A DNA stretch of 64,000 nt from Microbulbifer variabilis (GTDB lineage: Bacteria > Pseudomonadota > Gammaproteobacteria > Pseudomonadales > Cellvibrionaceae): positions 3,938,501 to 4,002,500 of the forward strand of contig NZ_CP092418.1 of assembly GCF_023716485.1 (NCBI RefSeq), read 5' to 3'. The number at the start of each line of letters is the position of its first letter. Positions within the stretch are counted from its first letter, which is position 1. The notes below the pieces were generated by a model that was not told the origin of the DNA, ran no database searches, and saw only the letters and a program-made list of their open reading frames with translations. The position numbers and the translations under genes were made by a program. Positions 18,899 to 28,408 of this stretch are shown here, one piece after another.

Positions 18899-19295
18899 TC
18901 ACTCGTCGGGCAAACTGTTCCTCGATAGATTGAACCAGACAGGATTTGCAGCGCCCCTATCACTCCCAATCTTCACTTTATTTTTGCCCACTAAGTCAAT
19001 AGTGTTCACAATATCATTGTGGAGTTTTACCAGCGAAAGGAAAGTGTTCTCTAAATCCTCCTTATTTGGGTATTCTGAATACTTCCTTAAATCTTCAGTA
19101 AAATTTTTTAGCTCTTCCTGAGCATATCTTAGCACTTTATTGGAGTTTCTTAATTCTTTAACCTACAAACGAATAGTAAAAGGAAGAACCATAAGACCAA
19201 CATAAGCAAGTAGGGGATTAAGCCCCCCTATGTAGTCACCAAAAGCCCCCAGCCACTATTATCACCAGAAAGTCCGCCATCAAACTTACCTATTT
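18899..19295 (-). pseudogene. Broken AbiC-like (putative abortive infection) protein
   Basis: The intact part (18899-19135) reads LRYAQEELKNFTEDLRKYSE and HNDIVNTIDLVGKNK. Translating upstream on the same strand gives GAFGDYIGGLNPLLAYVG, then LMVLPFTIRL, a TAG, then VKELRNSNK. This is the N-terminal pattern of the putative phage abortive infection family (putAbiC: FGDFFGG-NP membrane helix followed by a coiled coil with LQ-x-EEL). The TAG stands where the family has Gln. One base further upstream must be restored to join GKFDGGLSGDNSGWG, and an IS3-type element then cuts the N-terminus at about 19303. The C-terminus also loses similarity after KIGSD. Multiply inactivated. Confidence 0.6.
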
Positions 19296-19302
19296 AATGC
19301 AT

Positions 19303-20431
<1,129 letters not shown>

Positions 20432-20548
20432 AATACCTGAGGGATATCATCGGCCGCCCCCCCGATTCCCACCCTTTTTATAGACTCAAAAAACGCCCAC
20501 AATGCAATGTGTATTTTTTCCAGACTAACTATTACAGCAAAGTTAACT

Positions 20549-21962
20549 AGTCCGACCTGAAAAAGCCGTTAAGCTTATAGACACTAAGGCTACGTAGATG
20601 TACGGCTTAGTCATTTCGACAATTTTTCGCGACTCTGAGTCAAATTTCTGGTTGAAATATTCAAGGATGATTATGCTCACAGACACCGATCTGTACCAAC
20701 AAACCAGTTTTCTTGGCACCGATCTCCTTTATCAATTTGATTTATCAGATTCACTGTTATTGCTCTCAAAAGAAATTCTCTGGACAGATTTTAAACGCAC
20801 TTTTGGACGCTGCTATTCTGATAGGAGCGGTCGCCACAGTATCCCCATTAATCTTCTCGTCGGCCTACCAATTCTCAAATAATTGGGAAGTTTGAGTGAA
20901 AAAAATGTTGTACTCCAATAGAATCGCCCCCTACCATCAAGCCTTCTGCGGTTTAAGATTTTTCCAGAATAAAGCCTACTGCCACCTCATAGAATTGGTA
21001 CATTTTCGCACCCACATTGGTGAACTCGGTGTTGAAAAAAAATTTTGATATGTCGATACAATTTCATGCCACCCTACCTGAAGCTAAAGCTGTAAATATC
21101 GAAACTACAGTACAAGAGAAATTTATTTATTACCTACCCAACGAATGGTAAGCTCGCGATAAAAATTTTTAACGGCTTAATAAAATCGCTATACATAACA
21201 GCATCCAGCAGCGCCAAACCTATACCAAGAGAGAAAAGAAATACGAATTAATCTGCGCTTCTATCGCTATATCAAGAGTGATTTAAGGGAAAAATCGGTA
21301 AAACTTGTTCGTACAATAGCTGGCATTCTTTTGCAGAAAGTGAGAAAAAATCACCTAAGGGTCTTTTAGATACCTGTCAAGATGATTTTGCACTGTATGA
21401 GTGTGTATTGAAACAACAGAAAAATGATAGAAACAAAATCTATAGCCTGAACGAATCACAAGTGTATTGTGTTGCCAGGAGTAAGGATCAGTATGGCAAC
21501 TAAGCTTCTATTGCCTCCATAGCGAAAAACGGCATTATTCTAATTGCTGTGAATCACCAGAAAAAATTCGCGATAGCAAGGCTTTAGATGAAGTGATTAG
21601 CATGGACAGCGAAGTTAGAGAGCCCAAGATTGAACAGGCCACATCTGATCGAGGCAATCAGGGAAAGAAGGTGGCCGAAGGTGCGAAAATAGTTTTACCC
21701 AAGCCTATGAAAAAAAAGATAATCCCTACCAGTGAGAAAAGAAACGGAAAAAGAGTTGGCGTCGAGCGGCAATTAAGCCGTTAATCGAACACCTAAAATT
21801 TGATTTTCTACTGTCAAAAAACTTCCTTAAAGGCCCCGCAGCTGGTGCGATCAAGCTTTTCATGGCCGTATACGCCTGAAAAGCTGAAGTGGCAAGAATT
21901 ATCTCATAAGCCCACGCTGCCCGGTAGTGGAGGTGGGTATTTGTTTTTTGTCAGGGTCGACT
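20549..21962 (+). mobile_element. Degenerate IS5-type (IS1182-like) insertion sequence
   Basis: Imperfect terminal inverted repeats: left TCCGACCTGAAAAA at about 20551-20564 and right TTTTTTGTCAGGGTCGA at about 21944-21960. Flanks read CTAG on the left and CTAC on the right, compatible with a four-base YTAR-type target duplication that has diverged. The interior is one decayed transposase gene. The right end lies only about 20 bp before the start of the subtilase gene. I am fairly sure of the IS nature, less so of the subgroup. Confidence 0.7.
20598..21889 (+). pseudogene. IS5/IS1182-type transposase, decayed
   Basis: Pieces in order on the plus strand: SLLLLSKEILWTDFKRTFGR with GRHSIPINLLVGLPILK (N-terminal domain, 20598-20882); LIELVHFRTHIGELGVEK (about 20990) and KAVNIETTVQEKFI (about 21090); a stretch equivalent to DDFALYECVLKQQKNDRNKI (about 21380); EQATSDRGNQGKKVAEGAKI (about 21630); and AAIKPLIEHLKFDFLLSKNF with LKGPAAGAIKLFMAVYA (to 21889). 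The order and motifs follow a single IS5-type transposase, but several frameshifts and stops separate them, so no active enzyme can be made. Confidence 0.8.
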
Positions 21963-21982
21963 ACTTAAATAGGAGGTTTACT

Positions 21983-24900
21983 ATGCGTGTAAAACCGATT
22001 CCGCAGTATCTGGCAGCGACCGTCTTGGTTGCATTACTGCAACCCGCGGCAGCCAATCCGGGGGAAAAAGCTTCAGAGTCTCGTTCTCTGCAGTTGAGCG
22101 TGTCCCGCGAAGACGCGTCTCAGCCCGAGCGCTACAGGCAAGCCTGGCCGGAGGCGATCAGATATCGTCCAGATGAAGAGGTGAGCATTATTATCGAACT
22201 GCACGGGGCTTCTGCTGCGGAGCAGGCAGGCTTGCGTGCATCGGACACTATTGGCCCACAGTGGGATATGCGCGCTTTCGTCGCCCGGCAGCAGGAGTTG
22301 GGCCTGCGCCAACGGCAAATGGTCACCAAACTTCAACAGCGCAAACTAATCGCGAGCCATAGCCACCGCTTTACTCGTGCAGTCAACGCCATCAGTGCAA
22401 CCGCCAGAGTGGATCAGCTACCCGCTATCGCCGCCATGCCGGAGGTGCGCGCGGTAACCCGGGACCGGCAGGTGCGCGCTTTTCAGGCCGGCAGTCCACA
22501 GCAGGTACGCGCGCCCGAGGTGTGGGCAATGCGCGATGCGCAGGACAGGGCCGTCGAGGGACAAGGGACCAGCATCGCTATTATCGATTCCGGTATCGAT
22601 TACACCCACGAAGACCTGGGCGGCTGCTTGGGCAGCGGATGCCGCGTGGTCGGTGGCTACGATTTCGTAAATGATGATAGTGATCCCATGGACGACCACT
22701 TCCACGGCACCATGGTGGCCGGCGTGACCGCGGCGGTAGCGCCCGCTGCCAAGCTCTACGCCTACAAAGTGCTGAATAGCGATGGCTTTGGCAGCGAAAG
22801 CGACATCATCGCCGCCATTGAAGCCGCTCTGGACCCGGACGGAAATCCGCAAACGGACGATGCGGTGGACGTGATCAATCTGAGCCTGGGCGGCGCGGGA
22901 GGAAACAACTCGGTTCTGTCCGTCGCCGCCAACAATGCCATGCGCGCCGGTGTCGTGGTGGTCGCTGCCGCCGGCAACGACGGTCCCTTTCTCAACTCCA
23001 TTGGCAGTCCCGGTTCCGCGGAAGAAATAGTCACCGTGGGCGCGGTGGATGGGGCGGGCCACCTGGCGGACTTCAGTTCCCGGGGCATGTTCGGTACCAG
23101 CCTGGACCTGAGCAGTAACAGCATCAAGCCGGAGATAGTCGCACCTGGTGTGGCTATCTCTAGTACCAACTTGGGCGGCGGCCTCCGCACTGAATCCGGC
23201 ACTTCTTTTGCCGCGCCCCATGTGGCAGGCGCCGCGGCACTACTGCGCCAGTTACACCCGGAACTGACCAGCACCGAGATCAAGGCGCTGCTGGTCAACC
23301 GCGCCACGCAGGTGCACGGCAAACTGGCCGAGGTCGGCAACGGGCAGTTAGATGCCTTCGCGGCCGCGAGCGCGCGTTTTCTGGTCAGCCCCCCCACCCT
23401 GTATGCGGGTCACTTTGGACAGGGCGCTCACACTCAGAGAAACCTGCAGGTGACGGTGAAGAACCTGAGCGCTCCTACCGAATTTAAAGTTGCAAACGGG
23501 GGTAATTTCCCCGCTGGCGCCGACTTGGATCTTTCCGCCGACCAGTTCGATTTGGAAGTGGGTTCGAGCAGAGCCGAGTTCATCGACCTAAATGTCGATC
23601 ACGATCAGGTGCCCTACCACGAACCGTTGGAAGCCGCCTACGATTCGGCACTTGAATATTTATCTGGCGATGAGCGCGTACGCCTGCCTGTGGCCTTCAA
23701 TCGCGCGGAGGTGCTGGCCATACGTGAATCCGAGGCGCCGGGAGAATACTGGTCCTATTCCGCATTTTTGTTCAATGAGGGCTGGTCTGCCTGGGAGCAG
23801 CTCTCCAGTTTTGAAAATGCTGAACCTGTCCTGCACATGGCAGTACGTGACGAGCCTATCAATATTCTGTTCAGTACGGACGTCATTGCTGATGGGGAGC
23901 GGTATGACGTCTGGCATGCATTTGAAAACCGGCACACATCCGATGGTGAATTGGTCGTGCCTGCAAGAGTTCGGGGGGCTGGTATCCCCCCCCTGCGAAC
24001 AGAAAGCGGCGAGACACTCCAGTTTATGGATCAAGTACTTAGGCTGACTCACCCCGAGATTCCCGGGTCAGGCTTGCACCTGAATTACAGTGGGGATGTG
24101 CCGATGAGAACTCTACGCAACCTATCTGACAACTTCCAAATTAATTATATGGGGCTGGCGGAAGAAGGGAGCGCGCACCCTCAAGACCGCAAACTGTATA
24201 CGGTAAAGCACAGCCAACAGGGCATGTCTGAAGATCTGCACTTCGATCTCAGTAATTCCGGCAGTACGCAACTGCTGATCGGTAATCCGTTCTGGAATTG
24301 GGAAGGCTATACCGTGGGTTACGGGCTAAATACGTATGAAGCCGCTATAAACTGGTGGTCGTACCCAAGCGAGTTGACCCACAAATCGTCGCTGCTTACC
24401 CTGCATGGGCGCGAGGAGGATATTGCCGCTGGGCCCACATTTTTGAGTTTGTATGTACCCATAGGGGAAGATCAGACCACGGCGGCCCATAGTAACGAAA
24501 TTTCCATCGGCCGCACGGTCTACCGCAAGCTGCGACCTAGTGATAAGGACTTCACCACCCCCGAGGTAATACTGGAGCGGTCCAACGGAATCATGCTTAT
24601 GGGTCAGGGCCCCAGGTATTTTGCTGGGGGCCTGCGTAATGACAGCGGCAATCACCACTTGCTTCCCAGCCACATCGGCAGTATTTCTTCGAGCTGGATA
24701 ATGGACAGCTGGGGCAACGGCTATAGACCGGAGTCCAGATACCGCGCCCTGTGCCTGCCCGGCGATAGTGAATTGAGCAGCAGCGACTTTATTCAAGAAT
24801 ACTTGTTCTTCGCCGACAGCGAATGCACCTCGGTGCAGGTGGATTTCGAGTACACCACGTCTCTCGGTGAAGATGAATATACCTCCAGCGCCCGGGTGCA

Positions 24901-25666
24901 ACTCAACAATCTGGACGGTGCCACCGCGCCGCGCATCGCCATGCTGGAACTGCTGGATGACGGCGTGATTTCACACTATGCGCGCCGCAACGCCAAGCTG
25001 TTTTTGTCCCTCGAAAGCCAGTTGCCGCTCGACTCTGTGACCACTGAGCTGGCGCTGGACGGGGGTGACTGGTTGCCGCTGGAAACCGCACTAGAGGACG
25101 GGCGCTACCTTACCCTGCTGCCTGAAGTGTCGGAATCCGCCGTTGCCGACCTGCGCATTGTCGCCACAGACAGTGCCGGCAACAGTGTGCAAAACACGAT
25201 TCGCGGCGCCTTCGTGCTGGGCTTGAATGCGGCAACGGTAGTGGATACCGATAATGATGGCGCTGTAGACAGCGAAGATGCCCAGCCCTTTAACCCCCGC
25301 TTCCAGCAGGCATCAAGTTCAGGCGTGAAGCTCAATTCGGGTACTGCAGACGATCGCGAGGCGAGTCCCGGCGAGAAGGATGTAGTGGTGCAACTGTTTA
25401 GCCTGGAGACGGACGTGGAGTCGGAACTCAACACCCTGACCTTGCAGGCATCCGGTAATGGGGACGACGTACTGGATATCGCCCAGGCAAAACTCTACCT
25501 TGACAATAACAGCGACGGAAACCTGGATGAGGACGACACCATACTTGCCAGCAGTGGGTTTCAAGCAGATGACGGTGAACTGACTTTCCAACTCGACATG
25601 CCTGGACCGATGGCGCTGAAGCCCGGCGAGAGTCATTTCATCGTCACTTACGATTTTGTGCAATGA
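21983..25666 (+). CDS. Large secreted S8 subtilisin-like serine protease
   Basis: 1227 residues from ATG 21983, which follows AGGAGG by six bases; an upstream in-frame start would read through the IS end and is rejected. Signal peptide 1-24 (VLVALLQPAAA). A propeptide-like region (about 65-170) precedes the peptidase domain with catalytic DSG (D202), HGT (H241), oxyanion N332 (AAAGNDG) and GTSFAAPHVAG (S408). The C-terminal 800 residues are unassigned beta-rich domains plus DTDNDGAVDSEDAQPFNP (Ca2+-binding, thrombospondin-3-like) near residue 1085. The role is likely extracellular protein breakdown or maturation. GC-rich, unlike its surroundings, and its promoter region is replaced by IS5 DNA. 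The lipoprotein gene at 25681 starts 14 bp after the stop. Confidence 0.93.
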   Translation: MRVKPIPQYLAATVLVALLQPAAANPGEKASESRSLQLSVSREDASQPERYRQAWPEAIRYRPDEEVSIIIELHGASAAEQAGLRASDTIGPQWDMRAFVARQQELGLRQRQMVTKLQQRKLIASHSHRFTRAVNAISATARVDQLPAIAAMPEVRAVTRDRQVRAFQAGSPQQVRAPEVWAMRDAQDRAVEGQGTSIAIIDSGIDYTHEDLGGCLGSGCRVVGGYDFVNDDSDPMDDHFHGTMVAGVTAAVAPAAKLYAYKVLNSDGFGSESDIIAAIEAALDPDGNPQTDDAVDVINLSLGGAGGNNSVLSVAANNAMRAGVVVVAAAGNDGPFLNSIGSPGSAEEIVTVGAVDGAGHLADFSSRGMFGTSLDLSSNSIKPEIVAPGVAISSTNLGGGLRTESGTSFAAPHVAGAAALLRQLHPELTSTEIKALLVNRATQVHGKLAEVGNGQLDAFAAASARFLVSPPTLYAGHFGQGAHTQRNLQVTVKNLSAPTEFKVANGGNFPAGADLDLSADQFDLEVGSSRAEFIDLNVDHDQVPYHEPLEAAYDSALEYLSGDERVRLPVAFNRAEVLAIRESEAPGEYWSYSAFLFNEGWSAWEQLSSFENAEPVLHMAVRDEPINILFSTDVIADGERYDVWHAFENRHTSDGELVVPARVRGAGIPPLRTESGETLQFMDQVLRLTHPEIPGSGLHLNYSGDVPMRTLRNLSDNFQINYMGLAEEGSAHPQDRKLYTVKHSQQGMSEDLHFDLSNSGSTQLLIGNPFWNWEGYTVGYGLNTYEAAINWWSYPSELTHKSSLLTLHGREEDIAAGPTFLSLYVPIGEDQTTAAHSNEISIGRTVYRKLRPSDKDFTTPEVILERSNGIMLMGQGPRYFAGGLRNDSGNHHLLPSHIGSISSSWIMDSWGNGYRPESRYRALCLPGDSELSSSDFIQEYLFFADSECTSVQVDFEYTTSLGEDEYTSSARVQLNNLDGATAPRIAMLELLDDGVISHYARRNAKLFLSLESQLPLDSVTTELALDGGDWLPLETALEDGRYLTLLPEVSESAVADLRIVATDSAGNSVQNTIRGAFVLGLNAATVVDTDNDGAVDSEDAQPFNPRFQQASSSGVKLNSGTADDREASPGEKDVVVQLFSLETDVESELNTLTLQASGNGDDVLDIAQAKLYLDNNSDGNLDEDDTILASSGFQADDGELTFQLDMPGPMALKPGESHFIVTYDFVQ

Positions 25667-25680
25667 AGGAGCACAAACTA

Positions 25681-25971
25681 ATGAACGGGAAAAACTTCAT
25701 ACTTAAATCTGCTGTCTCTGCACTGCTGTTAATAGCTCTCAGTGCTTGTAGCGGCGGGGGCGGCAGTTCGGATAGCTCCAGCAGCACCGGCGGTTCCGGT
25801 AGCACCGGTGGTTCTGGCAGCACTGGCGGTTCCGGCAGCACCGGCGGTTCCGTATCTAAAACCTTCTCCAGCAGTGTTACCGCCGTGGATATTCGCCGAA
25901 AAGACAGCGGTGATTCGCTGCCGGTATCCGGATTGCCTGCTAAGGGCGGTGAAATTACGCTGAGCCAATAA
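25681..25971 (+). CDS. Small Gly/Ser-repeat lipoprotein downstream of subtilase
   Basis: 96 residues from ATG 25681 with AAGGAG eight bases upstream. Lipoprotein signal peptide with ALSAC (Cys 23), then a GGGGSS linker and an 18-bp repeat coding STGGSG (25783-25851, about 3.8 copies), then a short unique tail with VTAVDIRRKDSGDSLPVSGLP. Because it starts 14 bp after the protease stop, it is very likely cotranscribed. It could tether to or assist the secreted protease at the cell surface; this is inference. A terminator follows (25975-26008). Confidence 0.75.
   Translation: MNGKNFILKSAVSALLLIALSACSGGGGSSDSSSSTGGSGSTGGSGSTGGSGSTGGSVSKTFSSSVTAVDIRRKDSGDSLPVSGLPAKGGEITLSQ
25783..25851 (+). repeat. 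18-bp in-frame tandem repeat (STGGSG)
   Basis: Three full copies and a partial fourth of AGCACCGGCGGTTCCGGT with single-base variants, in frame inside the lipoprotein gene. Such arrays expand and contract by slippage without a frameshift. Confidence 0.9.
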
Positions 25972-25974
25972 ATT

Positions 25975-26008
25975 GCTTTTGGGTATAGGAAACCTAAAAG
26001 CCTTTTTT
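25975..26008 (+). terminator. Terminator after the lipoprotein gene
   Basis: GCTTTTGGGT, loop ATAGGAA, ACCTAAAAGC (one mismatch), then CTTTTTT, three bases after the stop codon. Confidence 0.8.
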
Positions 26009-26045
26009 GTCATCCACAAGTAAACACCAACCTTAACGGTCCACT

Positions 26046-26080
26046 TTGGGTTCTGTCGCAAAGTTTGCGACAGAACCCAA
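26046..26080. repeat. Perfect 35-bp palindrome resembling two IS6-type ends
   Basis: TTGGGTTCTGTCGCAAA (26046-26062), one central base, TTTGCGACAGAACCCAA (26064-26080): 17/17 pairing. The half-site GGTTCTGTCGCAAA resembles terminal repeats of IS6-family elements, as if two ends were joined with the element missing. It could also be a bidirectional terminator or protein site. Confidence 0.75.
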
Positions 26081-26568
26081 CAATAATCCCCCTAAGAGCC
26101 GCCTTTGGGCTTTGCACAAAAATATCTTCAGTTGCTTAGAGTTTCGCAACCTTTTCCTCATAGGTGGGCAACCCTCAGCTATTAAACTCCCTTCCCCCTT
26201 TCTAGGTAGCGGACTTCCGCTGGCATCCCCCTACTAACCGGTAGATAGTACCTCACAACCAAAGGATTATTATTTCGTCAAACCCGAGTAAAAGTCTTAT
26301 CAAAGAAGGAGCTTGTCCTAGTTTTTATGTGTGGGATCAATCCATCTGGAAGAAGCAGGCCTTGAAAAACAGTGGGATAATGAAATTGATAATGCCTAAA
26401 ACCTGATTACGAGACCACCTTACAATGTGCAGCTACTTTTATAGTCGTTGTGGTAGCTACAGTAACTGACAAAAAACGGCTCAAATCACCTCCTATAAGC
26501 ACTAAAGACAAACCGAAAAATCGCCTTTAGTTTGGAATAATTTTATAGAAAAAAATATTGACCCTTAA
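26081..26568. other. Gene-free stretch
   Basis: No coding frame I would defend. Short open frames here lack ribosome sites and family features. Probably further decayed mobile DNA, but nothing is recognisable. Confidence 0.45.
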
Positions 26569-26826
26569 ATGGTGATAAAAAGGAATGCACACGAACTCAC
26601 CGCTAGAGATGCAGCTATTCACTACACTAGAAATCCAGCAAATCCACCGACTGAAAATATTGTGCTCAGCAACAATGACATTTCTTCCGCTGACAAAGAG
26701 ATAAAGCTTGAAGTAGATCTTGACAGATTTATGGAGAAGCCAACAAATATATTCATTGGCCATACAAAAAATGTGGGTTTTTACCAGCAGTGGTTTGAAG
26801 ATTCCAACAGGATAAACGACGTTTAA
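26569..26826 (+). CDS. Short hypothetical protein, possibly a gene remnant
   Basis: 85 residues, unrecognised; protein-like composition (NPANPPTENIVLSNNDISSA, then an acidic middle and FIGHTKNVGFYQQWFEDS). There is no signal peptide or membrane segment and no convincing ribosome-binding site, and the flanks are gene-free. It could be the C-terminal remnant of a larger gene. Confidence 0.35.
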   Translation: MVIKRNAHELTARDAAIHYTRNPANPPTENIVLSNNDISSADKEIKLEVDLDRFMEKPTNIFIGHTKNVGFYQQWFEDSNRINDV

Positions 26827-27025
26827 GGTTTATTCACCATCGAGTACAATGCCAGCTATTATCAGTATTCCGTTTATCCGCTTCTCTAGCGCTATTATTC
26901 TCGGTGAGCCAAAAAAGCTGGCCAACAGTTTACGGGAACCAATGAACTAAAATCATCAATAATTCTTCTATCTATTTTTTCTTCACAGACAGAATAGACA
27001 ATAAATCTCGCCTGCTTACCAGTGC

Positions 27026-27357
27026 CTAACTTTGACTCTTCATAGAAACAGAAGGAAAGTATTGAATAACCTCATCACCGTCTACATCTTCATAAGCCAC
27101 AGTAGGAGAATCCCATGAAGGCGAAGATATACCCTTAAGTAATTTTTTTGGGCACGCACATTATGCTCCTTATAAGCAACTGCCAAACCTGTAAGTTGGT
27201 TGCTGGACACATGGAAAGACAATTTCGTATCACCATATGCTTCCGGTAGAGAACACATAAAATCTGCTTTATCCGCTTTTAACACCTCAGGAATTCCTGC
27301 CTGAGAAATCGTAGAGGAAGAGGCTAGCAGAAATATTAAAATTCCTACTTTCATCAT
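27026..27357 (-). pseudogene. Small exported protein with frameshift in a seven-base T run
   Basis: The N-terminus is a clear signal peptide (MMKVGILIFLLASSSTISQAG). The mature part (IPEVLKADKADFMCSLPEAY, KLSFHVSSNQLTGLAVAYKE) runs to a homopolymer at 27143-27149, after which this frame becomes a short odd tail ending at 27082. Restoring one base there gives LLKGISSPSWDSPTVAYEDV and DGDEVIQYFPSVSMKSQS to a stop at 27026, a more natural C-terminus of about 110 residues in total. Function unknown. The shift is either decay or a sequencing error. Confidence 0.55.
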
Positions 27358-27441
27358 CCACCTTTCAGCTCTTCAGATAACACCGCCCCACCACATCAAA
27401 GACGCAAGAAATTCTAGCGAGTTAAAAATATAAACCAAATT

Positions 27442-27476
27442 AACAAATAACAAATAACAAATAACAAATAACAAAT
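27442..27476. repeat. Five tandem copies of AACAAAT
   Basis: Exactly five 7-bp units in a row, intergenic, about 85 bp upstream of the small exported gene start (minus strand). A possible phase-variable spacer or simple slippage product. Confidence 0.85.
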
Positions 27477-28029
27477 TCTACAGAGCAACATACCAATCAT
27501 CTGTCAGATATAACCCCAGACAACCAGTAAAATATAGGCGCCAAAACAATCTTATTGGATTTTATTAAGTTTTCTTCAGCATCAAAGCTGCGTAAAATCG
27601 AGTGATATTAATCAAGATCGTGGGCTGAGATAAAACCAGCTTCTACAAGCCAACAGCCCAAGATAAAACAAGAACATCAAGAGTTTTTTAAAAGACCCAC
27701 TCTCAAGGGAGAACGGTAGCGTGACGCAAGAGTAAGTAAAAGGCGCTGACCCAAGGTGCGGCAACACCCAGGGCCAGCTAACCAAATTGATAGCATAATT
27801 ATCAAAGTGGCTCCATGAATGGTACGCTAGAAACCCACTCGTCTTCAATAAAAGGTTGCACATTCAGTAACCTGAGGCGATTCCCCAAGCACTGGGAGTC
27901 TAGCGCCCGCCTTTTCTTCTTTTACGCCTACCTTTCTCGCGTCCCTCCTCGTCTTTCCTACTGTTTCTTCCCAAGCTTTCCCATTGTGGAATGGCCATCC
28001 CATGGTTTGATGATCAGAAGGAAATAAGT
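27477..28029. other. Gene-free stretch before csrA
   Basis: No coding frame that I can support. Presumably contains the csrA promoter, but I cannot pick a convincing one. Confidence 0.45.
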
Positions 28030-28218
28030 ATGTTAATTTTAAAACGCCGGGCCGGTGAGAACCTGAGAATTGGAGCTAATGTCTCAGTCACTGTATTGGA
28101 GGTTAATGGTAATCAGGTAAAGATAGGGATACACGCTCCCAGATCTTTACCTGTTCACCGAGAGGAAATTTACAGGCGTATCCAAAAGCACCAGAAGGCG
28201 GCTGATGAAAACCCTTAA
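28030..28218 (+). CDS. csrA: CsrA/RsmA family RNA-binding regulator
   Basis: Small post-transcriptional regulator that binds GGA-containing hairpins in mRNA leaders and blocks or stabilises translation. 62 residues: [16 protein letters not shown]-terminus (first beta strand with the conserved RR-GE), [17 protein letters not shown], and [18 protein letters not shown], in which the conserved Arg-x-x-x-Pro-x-x-Arg-x-E RNA-binding region is intact. The start is fixed by AAGGA eight bases upstream. In gammaproteobacteria the main csrA usually lies next to alaS/lysC or a tRNA-Ser cluster; here it stands alone beside the accessory region, so it is probably a second, acquired copy. Confidence 0.9.
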   Translation: MLILKRRAGENLRIGANVSVTVLEVNGNQVKIGIHAPRSLPVHREEIYRRIQKHQKAADENP

Positions 28219-28362
28219 GAGCTGGCTACTTCTAGTGGGGATGGCTCCTAAGCCTCCCCTCCCTATAACACAGTATCAAGTTGCCACGAAGCTTCCTCAG
28301 CCCCTCTATTTAACATTAGCAGAAGTGACTGAGGAAGCTCTGAAGTTACTACTTAAACACCC

Positions 28363-28383
28363 GGCCTATAAAAAATATAGGCC
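28363..28383. terminator. Hairpin between csrA and the convergent hydrolase gene
   Basis: GGCCTATA, loop AAAAA, TATAGGCC: a perfect 8-bp stem between two convergent genes. There is no strong T-run, so terminator function is moderate. Confidence 0.5.
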
Positions 28384-28408
28384 CATAGTTTGCTTTAACT
28401 ACTTTCTA

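Noticed and set aside
26046..26237. 64-codon open frame starting in the palindrome
   Set aside because: No ribosome site or family features; the start lies inside the inverted repeat.
27442..27476. Possible CRISPR array
   Set aside because: The 7-bp repeats are directly adjacent without spacers; it is a simple tandem repeat.
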